A DNA stretch of 34,234 bases from Pseudomonas lundensis. GTDB lineage: Bacteria > Pseudomonadota > Gammaproteobacteria > Pseudomonadales > Pseudomonadaceae. This document shows, piece after piece, positions 25,443 through 33,152 of this stretch; position 1 is the first letter of the stretch, and each line of letters starts with the position of its first letter. A program made the translations under genes and the position numbers. The stretch is taken from assembly GCF_001042985.1 (NCBI RefSeq), contig NZ_JYKY01000038.1, positions 1 through 34,234 of the forward strand, given 5' to 3'. A model generated the notes under the pieces. The model was given only the letters and a program-made list of their open reading frames with translations. It was not told the DNA's origin and searched no databases.

Positions 25443-25513
25443 CCGCAGGTTTCAGGATGAAGGCTGCTAAAGGACTAGCGCCCCATACCCGCTTCGGCGG
25501 GCTTCTTTTTGCC
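25440..25513 (+). ncRNA. Candidate small RNA ending in an orphan terminator upstream of gloA
   Basis: A terminator-like hairpin (CCCGC-TTCG-GCGGG, 25488-25501, followed by CTTCTTTTT) stands about 150 bases before gloA with no gene in front of it except mvaU, which already has its own terminator. The transcript that ends here could be a small RNA of roughly 70-100 bases. It could instead be an attenuator in the gloA leader. Two GGA triplets are seen (CAGGATG, AAGGACT), too few to call an RsmX/Y/Z-type RNA. No known small RNA is recognised. Confidence 0.35.
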
Positions 25514-25664
25514 TCGAATTTATCGAGTGCGCGCTGTCAATCATCACGGCTATCTGCCCCCCGGCCCTGAATCCGGTTTGGCGCATGGCGTCACATTCCG
25601 TATCATTCCCCTCATCACGCTCACCGTAGCGACCAATCATCCAAGCAACACCTTCGGAGGGTTC

Positions 25665-26186
25665 ATGAGCCTGCAAGAACTGAACAACATTCCCGGCGTT
25701 ACGGCTACGCCAGACAGCGCTACCCAAAATTTTGTGTTTAACCACACCATGTTGCGCGTCAAGGACATCGAGAAATCCCTGGATTTTTACACCCGCGTTC
25801 TGGGTTTCTCCTTGGTGGAAAAACGTGATTTCCCTGAAGCAGCGTTCAGCCTGTACTTCCTGGCGCTGGTCGACAAAGCACAGATCCCGGCCGATGACGC
25901 CGCGCGTACGGTGTGGATGAAGTCGATCCCCGGCATTCTGGAGCTGACCCACAACCACGGTTCGGAAACAGACGACAGCGTTGTGTACCACAACGGCAAT
26001 ACCGACCCGCGCGGGTTTGGTCACATCTGCGTTTCAGTGCCGGACATCGTTGCCGCCTGCGAGCGTTTCGAGACACTGAATGTCGATTTCCAGAAGCGTT
26101 TGAGCGACGGCCGCATGAAGTCCCTGGCCTTCATCAAAGACCCTGATGGCTACTGGGTCGAGATCATTCAGCCCACACCCCTGTAA
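25665..26186 (+). CDS. gloA: Glyoxalase I (lactoylglutathione lyase), long zinc-type form
   Basis: The product is 173 aa from the ATG at 25665, preceded by GGAGG; a longer frame upstream crosses the leader and is not used. It turns the hemithioacetal of methylglyoxal and glutathione into S-lactoylglutathione. The four metal ligands are visible: H27 (FNHTMLRV), E93 (ILELTHN), H120 (GFGHICVSV) and E166 (WVEIIQP). The length and the inserted loops resemble the zinc-activated enzymes of yeast, human and P. putida rather than the shorter nickel-type E. coli enzyme. It is convergent with ahpF, with a shared terminator. Gor in this window supplies the reduced glutathione it needs. Confidence 0.94.
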   Translation: MSLQELNNIPGVTATPDSATQNFVFNHTMLRVKDIEKSLDFYTRVLGFSLVEKRDFPEAAFSLYFLALVDKAQIPADDAARTVWMKSIPGILELTHNHGSETDDSVVYHNGNTDPRGFGHICVSVPDIVAACERFETLNVDFQKRLSDGRMKSLAFIKDPDGYWVEIIQPTPL

Positions 26187-26195
26187 CAAGCAACG

Positions 26196-26229
26196 CAAAA
26201 AAAACCCATGATCGCTCATGGGTTTTTTT
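26196..26229. terminator. Bidirectional terminator between gloA and ahpF
   Basis: AACCCATGA (26203-26211) pairs with TCATGGGTT (26216-26224) around TCGC. A run of eight A residues precedes it and seven T residues end it, so it works for both convergent genes. Confidence 0.93.
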
Positions 26230-26240
26230 CTGTCCGGCCC

Positions 26241-27803
26241 TTAATCAGGGGCAGACGTGCGGATCAAATGATCGAAGGCACTCAGCGACGCCTTGGCGCC
26301 CTCTCCTACCGCGATCACGATCTGCTTGTACGGCACGGTGGTCACATCACCGGCTGCAAAAATACCTGGAATTGACGTCTCGCCGCGAGCATCCACCACG
26401 ATTTCGCCCCGCGGTGTCAATTCGACAGTGCCTTTGAGCCAATCCGTGTTGGGCAGCAAACCAATCTGTACAAAAATGCCTTCGAGCTCGACGTTGTGGA
26501 TCTCGCCGGATTGACGATCTTTGTAACGCAGGCCATTCACTTTCTGCCCGTCGCCGGTCACTTCTGTGGTTTGCGCGTTAGTTATCACTGTGACGTTCGG
26601 CAAGCTGTTGAGCTTGCGTTGCAAGACGGCATCAGCACGCAGCTTGGTGTCGAACTCAAGCAACGTGACGTGGGCAACGATACCGGCCAGGTCGATGGCG
26701 GCTTCAACCCCTGAGTTACCGCCACCAATGACGGCCACGCGCTTGCCCTTGAACAGCGGCCCGTCGCAGTGCGGGCAGTAGGCGACGCCACGGCTGCGGT
26801 ATTCCTGCTCGCCGGGCACGTTCATTTCACGCCAGCGCGCACCGGTCGCCAGAATCAGTGTCTTGGCCTTCAAAGACGCCCCGCTGGCGAATTTCACTTC
26901 GTGCAGCTCGCCAGCTTTGCCGGGAATCAATTGATCGGCGCGTTGCAGGTTCATGATGTCCACGTCGTATTGCTTGACGTGCTCTTCAAGCGCCGTGGCC
27001 AGTTTCGGCCCTTCGGTTTCCTGCACCGAGATAAAGTTTTCGATGGCCATGGTGTCGAGCACCTGCCCGCCGAAACGCTCTGCTGCCACGCCGGTACGAA
27101 TGCCCTTACGGGCGGCATAAATGGCCGCTGCCGCGCCGGCCGGGCCGCCACCGATCACCAGCACATCAAAGGCGTCTTTGGCGCTGATTTTCTCGGCCTG
27201 ACGTTCAATGGCGCCGGTGTCCAGCTTGCCAAGAATCTCTTCCAGGCCCATGCGGCCCTGACCAAAGTTGACACCGTTCAGGTAGACGCTGGGAACCGCC
27301 ATGACCTGACGATCATTGACCTCGTCCTGAAACAGGGCGCCGTCAATCGCCACGTGGCGAATATTAGGGTTGAGCACGGCCATCAGGTTCAGCGCCTGAA
27401 CCACGTCCGGGCAGTTCTGGCAGGACAGCGAGAAGTACGTCTCGAAGTTGAACTCACCTTTCAATGAACGGATTTGTTCGATCACTTCGGGACTGGCTTT
27501 CGATGGGTGGCCGCCTACTTGCAGCAATGCCAGCACCAGCGATGTAAATTCGTGGCCCATGGGGATGCCTGCAAAACGCAGGCTGATATCACCGCCCGGG
27601 CGATTCAACGAGAACGATGGCTTGCGCGCATCGGTGCCGTTGTCCAGCAAGGTGATCTGGCTGGAAAGGCTGGCGATTTCTTTCAACAAGTCATGCATTT
27701 CACGGGATTTCGCACCGTCGTCGAGGGAAGCAACGATCTCGATCGGCTGGGTGACCCGCTCCAGGTATGACTTCAACTGAGCTTTTAAATTGGCGTCCAA
27801 CAT
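26241..27803 (-). CDS. ahpF: Alkyl hydroperoxide reductase subunit F
   Basis: The product is 520 aa, full length for AhpF. The N-terminal tandem thioredoxin-fold domain holds the redox centre C128-Q-N-C131. The FAD/NADH thioredoxin-reductase-like part follows, with DVLVIGGGPAGAAAAIYAAR at about 213-232, the active disulfide C343-P-H-C346, and a second nucleotide-binding GGGNSGVEAAIDLAG. Electrons pass from NADH through FAD and both disulfides to AhpC. It lies downstream of ahpC on the same strand, with a hairpin terminator-like structure in the 128-base gap that would lower its expression relative to ahpC. Confidence 0.97.
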   Translation of the reverse strand: MLDANLKAQLKSYLERVTQPIEIVASLDDGAKSREMHDLLKEIASLSSQITLLDNGTDARKPSFSLNRPGGDISLRFAGIPMGHEFTSLVLALLQVGGHPSKASPEVIEQIRSLKGEFNFETYFSLSCQNCPDVVQALNLMAVLNPNIRHVAIDGALFQDEVNDRQVMAVPSVYLNGVNFGQGRMGLEEILGKLDTGAIERQAEKISAKDAFDVLVIGGGPAGAAAAIYAARKGIRTGVAAERFGGQVLDTMAIENFISVQETEGPKLATALEEHVKQYDVDIMNLQRADQLIPGKAGELHEVKFASGASLKAKTLILATGARWREMNVPGEQEYRSRGVAYCPHCDGPLFKGKRVAVIGGGNSGVEAAIDLAGIVAHVTLLEFDTKLRADAVLQRKLNSLPNVTVITNAQTTEVTGDGQKVNGLRYKDRQSGEIHNVELEGIFVQIGLLPNTDWLKGTVELTPRGEIVVDARGETSIPGIFAAGDVTTVPYKQIVIAVGEGAKASLSAFDHLIRTSAPD

Positions 27804-27836
27804 ACGGGCGATCTCCTTAACGGTTTAAGACTGTGT

Positions 27837-27875
27837 AAAAAAAACGCCCGAGCGAATCTCGCCCGGGCGTTTTGA
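27837..27875. terminator. Hairpin between ahpC and ahpF, partial terminator
   Basis: AAAACGCCCG (27841-27850) pairs with CGGGCGTTTT (27864-27873). On the minus strand the stem is followed by a run of T, so it should stop much of the ahpC transcript before ahpF. This is common for this gene pair and sets AhpC above AhpF. Confidence 0.85.
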
Positions 27876-27931
27876 GGGCGATGCTGCTGACAACTCAGGT
27901 GCGGATCACCGCCCTTGGCTGGCTCACAGGC

Positions 27932-28495
27932 TTAGATCTTGCCGACCAGGTCGAGCGATGGTGCGAGGGTGGACTCACCTGCTTTCCATTTGGCCGGGCA
28001 CACTTCACCCGGGTGGGCAGCCACGTACTGAGCCGCTTTGATTTTGCGCAGCAGTTCGGAAGCATCACGGCCAACGCCGCCGTCGTTCAGTTCAACGATC
28101 TTGATCTGACCTTCAGGGTTGATCACGAACGTGCCGCGATCCGCCAGGCCTGCTTCTTCGATCAGTACGTCGAAGTTGCGAGAGATGGTCAGCGTCGGGT
28201 CGCCGATCATGGTGTACTGGATTTTGCCAATGGCTGGCGAGGTGTTGTGCCATGCCGCGTGAGCGAAATGGGTGTCAGTAGACACGCTGTAGATTTCCAC
28301 GCCGAGTTTCTTGAACTCTTCGTAGTTGTCAGCCAGGTCTTCCAGCTCGGTTGGGCAAACGAAGGTGAAGTCAGCCGGGTAGAAGAACACAACGGACCAT
28401 TTGCCTTTCAGGTCGGCGTCCGACACTTCTACGAAGCTGCCGTTTTTGTAAGCGGTGGCTTTGAACGGTTTTACTTGGCTATTGATGATAGGCAT
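27932..28495 (-). CDS. ahpC: Alkyl hydroperoxide reductase subunit C (2-Cys peroxiredoxin)
   Basis: The product is 187 aa, identical in length to typical AhpC. The peroxidatic cysteine is C47 in FYPADFTFVCPTE and the resolving cysteine is C166 in GEVCPAKW. It reduces H2O2, organic peroxides and peroxynitrite, and is itself re-reduced by AhpF. The start ATG fits MPIINSQVKPFKA, the usual N-terminus. OxyR control is expected from the family. I looked for a full OxyR site in the 178 bases upstream and found only partial half-sites (GCTATC at about 28597, CTATTAATAG at 28610-28619), so that point is open. Confidence 0.97.
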   Translation of the reverse strand: MPIINSQVKPFKATAYKNGSFVEVSDADLKGKWSVVFFYPADFTFVCPTELEDLADNYEEFKKLGVEIYSVSTDTHFAHAAWHNTSPAIGKIQYTMIGDPTLTISRNFDVLIEEAGLADRGTFVINPEGQIKIVELNDGGVGRDASELLRKIKAAQYVAAHPGEVCPAKWKAGESTLAPSLDLVGKI

Positions 28496-28673
28496 CGTTG
28501 ACTCTCCGTCAGGGTTGAAAAGTTGATGGGGTGAATCCTAACAACACATTTTGTATCTGGCTCATTGGGAAAGCTGATGCTGGTGATTGGTTTTGGCTAT
28601 CAGGTTGCTCTATTAATAGAAGAAACCCGAATACCACTCTCTGCCAGCCCGCTCACCCGCATCTTGATCCCGA

Positions 28674-29612
28674 TCAAGGCCCGATACGTTTTTCTGCCGC
28701 AATGCTCATCCCGGTAAACGGGGTCGGTTCAACATAGCGCATCGCTGACTTGACGTCCTTCCAGCCGACGTAATTCATCAGGGACTTAAGGTCCCAGCCA
28801 TTGTGATGCGCCCAGGTTGCAAAACCGCGACGCAATGAATGGCTGGTGTACTGCTCGGCGGGAATCCCCGCGCGCTCCAAGGCTTGACGTAACAAGGGAA
28901 TCACACTGTTGGCGTGCAAGCCCGCTTCGCCCAGATTGCCCCAGCGATCAATTCCCCTGAAGACCGGGCCGCGCACCAACGCCGAAGCGTTGAGCCACTC
29001 GATATAGGCCCGCACCGGGCACAGGCGCAGCAATGCCGGGGTCTGGAAGGTTTTGCCGAGGTTGTCTCGGTCTCCTTTACTGCGCGGCAGATACAGGGTG
29101 ATCCCCGAACCCGCTACCGTTTGCACGTGCTCAACTTGTAAGCGGCACAGCTCGTCACTGCGAAAGCCCCGCCAAAACCCCAGCAGTATCAGCGCAGTGT
29201 CGCGACGCGCCCGCAGCCAGCCGGGCTGGTCAGCATTGGCCTGTGCGGTTTGCGCTTCGCTTTCGAGCCAATCAATCACTGTCTCCAGGTGCCGCAATTG
29301 CAGGGGTTCTGCCTGTTTTTCCTGCGCCGGGTGTAGTGCGCGTATGCCTTTGAAGACTTTACGCACCACCGGCGCTTTGGTCGGGTCGGCAAAGCCCTGG
29401 CTGTTGTGCCACTGAGCGATGGCCGACAGGCGTAATTTCAAGGTGTTGATCGAGTGCTGGCCGGCATGCGCGACCAAGTAGCGCGCCACGCTGTCGCTGG
29501 TGGCGGGCAGGAAACCGCCCCAGGTCACTTCGAAGTGTTCGATGGCGGCGCGGTAACTGCGTCGCGTGTTGTCGCGGGTGGCCGCGTTCAGATAGCGATC
29601 CAGATCGCTCAT
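28674..29612 (-). CDS. Tyrosine site-specific recombinase (orphan chromosomal integrase)
   Basis: The product is 312 aa from ATG at 29612 (MSDLDRYLNAATRDNTRRSY). The SAM-like core-binding domain spans about 1-95 and the catalytic domain 105-305. Catalytic residues are complete: R151 (GFRSDELCRL), K179 (RSKGD), H258-S-L-R261, W284 (GWKDV) and the nucleophile Y293 (MRYVE), so it should be active. No phage, integron or transposon genes accompany it and no attachment-site repeats were spotted nearby. It is divergent from a KfrA-like protein gene with a shared, palindrome-bearing promoter region, which suggests a two-gene module. What DNA it acts on is unknown. Upstream in-frame codons (to 29660) give a less likely longer start. 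Confidence 0.9.
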   Translation of the reverse strand: MSDLDRYLNAATRDNTRRSYRAAIEHFEVTWGGFLPATSDSVARYLVAHAGQHSINTLKLRLSAIAQWHNSQGFADPTKAPVVRKVFKGIRALHPAQEKQAEPLQLRHLETVIDWLESEAQTAQANADQPGWLRARRDTALILLGFWRGFRSDELCRLQVEHVQTVAGSGITLYLPRSKGDRDNLGKTFQTPALLRLCPVRAYIEWLNASALVRGPVFRGIDRWGNLGEAGLHANSVIPLLRQALERAGIPAEQYTSHSLRRGFATWAHHNGWDLKSLMNYVGWKDVKSAMRYVEPTPFTGMSIAAEKRIGP

Positions 29613-29792
29613 GGGGGGTATCTCTCGCGTTGGCGTACTGGAAACAGGCCCAAACATCACAAAACGGCCTCTAGTACGGGATAATACCAGTATATCCCGC
29701 CTGAAAAATCATAAAATATGACAGAAAAATAGAATTAATATAGTATGCAATTACATGATACATACCACAGTACATAATCGTAGGAGAGACCC
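29613..29792. promoter_or_regulatory. Divergent promoter region recombinase / KfrA-like gene with operator candidate
   Basis: The region is strikingly AT-rich between 29660 and 29790. CGGGATA (29677-29683) and TATCCCG (29693-29699) form a 7-bp inverted repeat around nine bases. To its right is TAATATAGTATG (extended -10 like), then GTATG/CATAC and TACAT repeats just before the KfrA-like start. KfrA proteins repress their own promoter at such repeats, so these are probable sites, by analogy. Confidence 0.5.
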
Positions 29793-30803
29793 ATGGCTCG
29801 CGGCGGCGTAAACAAAGCAGTGGTGCAAATTGCACGCGCGGCAATCCTGGCCCGTGGTGAACACCCGAGCATTGATGCCGTACGAATCGAGATGGGTAAT
29901 ACCGGCTCCAAAACCACCATTCACCGGTATTTGAAGGAGCTGGATGACAGCGATAGCCGTCGTGGCGTATCCCATGAAGCGCTGGGGGATGAGCTGGCAG
30001 AACTGGTCACCCGCCTCGCCCATCGGCTGCAAGAGCAAGCACAAGAACCGATTGATCGCGCCCAGGCGCAGTACGAACAGCTGAAAACACAGCTGCAGGC
30101 CCAATTGTCTGAAGCGCAGCAGACGCTGTCCGGGCTACAACAGGATCTCGAAATTCAGGCGACGGCCTTGCATCAGGAAAGCGCCAACCTGGAGTCCACG
30201 CGCTCCATGCTGCAGACCGAACAGACGCGCAATGCGGCCCTCAATCAAGCGTGCAGCGATTTTGAATTGCGCCTCAAAGACCGTGATGAGCAGATCCGTT
30301 CACTGGAAGAAAAACACCTCCATGCGCGCGATGCACTTGAGCATTACCGCAGCGCTACCAAAGAGCAGCGCGAGCAAGACCAGCGACGCCATGAAGGCCA
30401 GTTGCAACAGGTGCAAATGGAACTGCGCCAGGCACAGCAAAGTGCCCTTGTACGACAGGATGAAATCACACAATTGCACCGCGATAACGAACGCGTGCTC
30501 AGTGAGAACCGTGCACTGGCCAAGGAAATCCATCAGGTCAACGAACAGCAGAAAAAGCTGGGACAACACAACCAGCAATTGAGTCATCAGGTGAGCCAGC
30601 TGGAGGGCGAGCGCACCCTGCTTCAAGAGCGGCTGCGTGTGGCGACCCATGAAGGCGAAGCGCTCAAAAAAGCCCAGGCCGACACTCAACACGCCGTGAC
30701 AGCCTTGACGATGCGCGCCATGAAAGCAGAAGCGGCACTGGAGACGCTCAAGGCACTCAAAGACGCCGAAACGCCTGTGACACCAGCCCCGACCGACGAG
30801 TAA
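29793..30803 (+). CDS. KfrA-like DNA-binding coiled-coil protein
   Basis: The product is 336 aa from ATG with AGGAG six bases upstream. Residues 1-55 form the KfrA N-terminal DNA-binding domain (VNKAVVQIARAAILARGEHPSIDAVRIEMGN-type helices, then GSKTTIHRYLKEL). Residues about 80-320 are almost pure coiled coil, rich in E, Q, R, L and A with heptad character and many QL/LE pairs. Plasmid KfrA proteins repress their own gene and help keep plasmids stable by forming filament-like oligomers; chromosomal relatives have no settled role. It is divergent from the tyrosine recombinase, an association that could mean it controls, or acts with, recombination. A short basic-free tail rich in T and P ends the protein. 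Confidence 0.85.
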   Translation: MARGGVNKAVVQIARAAILARGEHPSIDAVRIEMGNTGSKTTIHRYLKELDDSDSRRGVSHEALGDELAELVTRLAHRLQEQAQEPIDRAQAQYEQLKTQLQAQLSEAQQTLSGLQQDLEIQATALHQESANLESTRSMLQTEQTRNAALNQACSDFELRLKDRDEQIRSLEEKHLHARDALEHYRSATKEQREQDQRRHEGQLQQVQMELRQAQQSALVRQDEITQLHRDNERVLSENRALAKEIHQVNEQQKKLGQHNQQLSHQVSQLEGERTLLQERLRVATHEGEALKKAQADTQHAVTALTMRAMKAEAALETLKALKDAETPVTPAPTDE

Positions 30804-30871
30804 TCACCCGGCGAAGCGCTGCCGAAGACGCTCAGCGCTCCTTTAATGAGGGCTGAGCGGATAGAGGCCGG
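30804..30871. other. Inverted repeat after the KfrA-like gene
   Basis: CGCTCAGC (30829-30836) and GCTGAGCG (30852-30859) form a perfect 8-bp stem around 15 bases, with no T-tract. It may be a weak terminator. Nothing else is seen in the 68 bases. Confidence 0.4.
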
Positions 30872-31500
30872 TTATTCCGGTGTTGCCGGTAAAGAATTCC
30901 CGGGGCCGGCAGGGGCGGTCGTTGGCACGGCAACCTTCCAGGTCGACGTCACCCTTCCCGGCTCCCCCCACGCCGCACTGCCCTCCAGCACTTGCAGCGC
31001 ACCCGCACGCGCCACCTGACTGATGTATTCGCTGGGCTTCAGGGCATTGGCACGCAATTTCATGTGTAGGGCATTTTTCGAGGGTGCTGCAGCTGATCCG
31101 CCCGAGGCGTGATCCTCTCCATCAACCTGCCTTCATGCTCTGACCCACTCGGCGCGTACTTGATCAGCGCACCCTCGTGCGCTGAAAAATAGTGCGTTTG
31201 CGCACACTGACGTTCCTCAATGGCGGCGCACCGCTCATGAGGTTCGAGCATGTTGCGATATAACTGCTCTTCTTCGGCAGAAGGCCATAACTGTGACGGC
31301 TGCCCCCGATGAATGTGGTACACCGCAACCACACGGTACCCGGCGGGTATGGATGCACTGGCCCCTCATGCCTGATCTGCTGATGAACATGCCGCGCGGC
31401 ATCATCGGCACTCAGAAAGTCCGGGCTTAGATCCGGGTAGACAGCATTGGCCTGTAGCCAATTGGCGCCGCACTCGATTGGGTAAGGGTTTCATGGGGGT
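30872..31500 (-). pseudogene. Decayed DUF4329-type gene, broken by at least two frame changes
   Basis: Three adjoining minus-strand reading frames make one sensible protein when joined. The first (about 31490-31345) reads ANWLQANAVYPDLS, then FLSADDAARHVHQQIRHEG. The second (31332-31060) reads GYRVVAVYHIHRGQPSQLW, then HYFSAHEGALIKYAP. The third (31063-30872) reads LKPSEYISQVARAGALQVLEG, then WGEPGRVTSTW. Together they resemble the DUF4329 family (DDAAR start, a YHTHP-like metal motif here changed to YHIHRG, and an EGALIKY end). The first frame lacks a start codon and has a stop just upstream. The joins at about 31335 and 31065 need frame shifts. DUF4329 is found alone and as a tip domain in polymorphic-toxin proteins. 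Recognition is from memory of the family pattern. Confidence 0.5.
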
Positions 31501-31659
31501 TATCCGTCAGCGTTGAGTTATGCCTCAGTTGCTGAAGGATCGTTCATGAGTGCATGCACACAGCGGTGGTTGATATGTACGGCGCGCGGGATGCGCATCG
31601 TGTTGAGTGACTGCGGCGAGCATGGCGCGACGCCCGCAGCAGTCTCTCTACGCATTCGA
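31501..31659. other. Short gap between the DUF4329 relic and gor
   Basis: There are 159 bases without a convincing gene. The low coding quality suggests further remains of the decayed gene or its promoter. No hairpin with a T-tract is seen directly after gor. Confidence 0.4.
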
Positions 31660-33018
31660 TTAGCGCTTGGTGGGCGTGCGCATGGTGACAAACTCTTCGG
31701 CCGCCGTGGGATGGACACCAATGGTTTCGTCAAAGTGCTGTTTGGTTGCGCCAGCCTTCATGGCAATGGCCAAGCCCTGCACAATTTCCCCCGCTTCGGG
31801 ACCGACCATATGGCAACCCAACACTTTGTCCGTTTCGGCATCAACCACCAGCTTCATGAACGTGCGTTCCTGGCAATCGGTCATCGTCAGTTTCATCGGG
31901 CGGAAACTGCTTTCGAAGATCTGCACCTGATGCCCATCCTCGAGGGCTTGCTCCTCACTCAAACCGACGGTTCCGATAGCGGGCTGGCTGAATACGGCCG
32001 TCGGGATCATGTTGTAATCCACCGGGCGGTATTGCTCAGGCTTGAACAAACGGCGCGCCACGGCCATGCCTTCTGCGAGTGCAACAGGCGTCAATTGCAC
32101 ACGGCCAATGACGTCGCCAATGGCCAGAATCGAAGGTTCATCGGTCTGGTACAGGTCATTGACGTTAATGAAGCCGCGCTTGTCGAGTTTGACGCCCGTG
32201 GTTTCCAGACCAAGGTTGTCAAGCATCGGCCGGCGCCCCGTCGCATAGAACACGCAATCGGCTTCAAGCACACGACCGTCTTTTAGCGTGGCTTTCAGGC
32301 TGCCATCGGGCTGCTTGTCGATTCGCGCGATATCGGCGTTGAACTGCACGTCCATGCCGCGCTTGAGGAGCTCTTCGTGCAAATGTTTGCGCACGGAGCC
32401 GTCAAAACCGCGCAGGAACATCTCGCCGCGATACAGCAGAGACGTCTCGGCGCCCAACCCTTGGAAAATCCCCGCAAACTCGACGGCAATGTAGCCTCCG
32501 CCCACAACCAGCACGCGCTTTGGCAGCGCCTTGAGAAAGAACGCTTCGTTCGAACTGATGGCGTGTTCATGCCCCGGGATCTCGGGGATCTGCGGCCAGC
32601 CACCGGTGGCGATGAGGATGTGTTTAGCCGTGTGCCGCTGACCATTGACCAGCACCTCGTTCGGCCCGGTCAAGGTGGCGTGGCCCTCCAGCAACGTAAC
32701 ACCACTGTTAACCAGCAAGTTGCGGTAGATACCATTGAGACGATTGATTTCACGGTCTTTGTTGGCAATCAGCGTGGACCAGTCGAAGCTGGAAGCACCC
32801 AGTGTCCAGCCAAAGCCTGACGCCTGCTCGAACTCTTCGGCAAAGTGGGCGCCGTAGACCAGCAGCTTTTTAGGCACACACCCCACATTGACGCACGTGC
32901 CGCCCAAATAGCGGCTTTCCGCCACGGCCACCTTGGCACCAAACCCGGCTGCAAAACGGGCAGCGCGTACACCGCCGGACCCGGCCCCAATCACAAACAA
33001 ATCAAATTCGTAGGACAT
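31660..33018 (-). CDS. gor: Glutathione-disulfide reductase
   Basis: The product is 452 aa from the ATG at 33018, which has GGAG six bases upstream; a GTG just before it is in frame but less likely. It reduces GSSG to 2 GSH with NADPH. The FAD motif GAGSGGVRAARFAA is at residues 11-24, the redox-active disulfide is C42-VNVG-C47, and the acid-base pair H436/E441 is in HPTAAEEF. Two arginines in LLYRGEMFLRGFDG fit NADPH rather than NADH use. The C-terminal dimer domain is complete. It supports GloA and peroxide defence encoded nearby. galU lies upstream on the same strand behind a terminator, so gor has its own promoter. Confidence 0.96.
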   Translation of the reverse strand: MSYEFDLFVIGAGSGGVRAARFAAGFGAKVAVAESRYLGGTCVNVGCVPKKLLVYGAHFAEEFEQASGFGWTLGASSFDWSTLIANKDREINRLNGIYRNLLVNSGVTLLEGHATLTGPNEVLVNGQRHTAKHILIATGGWPQIPEIPGHEHAISSNEAFFLKALPKRVLVVGGGYIAVEFAGIFQGLGAETSLLYRGEMFLRGFDGSVRKHLHEELLKRGMDVQFNADIARIDKQPDGSLKATLKDGRVLEADCVFYATGRRPMLDNLGLETTGVKLDKRGFINVNDLYQTDEPSILAIGDVIGRVQLTPVALAEGMAVARRLFKPEQYRPVDYNMIPTAVFSQPAIGTVGLSEEQALEDGHQVQIFESSFRPMKLTMTDCQERTFMKLVVDAETDKVLGCHMVGPEAGEIVQGLAIAMKAGATKQHFDETIGVHPTAAEEFVTMRTPTKR

Positions 33019-33100
33019 CACTATCTCCTGAGCAGTCCATCAGCATAATCCCTGCGGCGCGATTGACCAGCGCCGAGGATGACTGAAATCGGAAAACGAG

Positions 33101-33123
33101 AAAGCCACCCGTAGGTGGCTTTC
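33101..33123 (-). terminator. Terminator of galU
   Basis: AAAGCCACC (33101-33109) pairs with GGTGGCTTT (33114-33122) around CGTA. It lies 30 bases after the galU stop in the minus direction. The T-tract on that strand is short and interrupted (TTTCTCGTTTTCC). Confidence 0.8.
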
Positions 33124-33152
33124 CCTTGAAGCAGTCAGCACGCTCGTGTTTC

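Noticed and set aside
25440..25513. An RsmX/RsmY/RsmZ-type RNA
   Set aside because: Only two GGA motifs are visible; members carry several exposed GGA loops.
28580..28625. OxyR binding site before ahpC
   Set aside because: Only one or two half-sites match at the required 7-base spacing; not enough to call a site.
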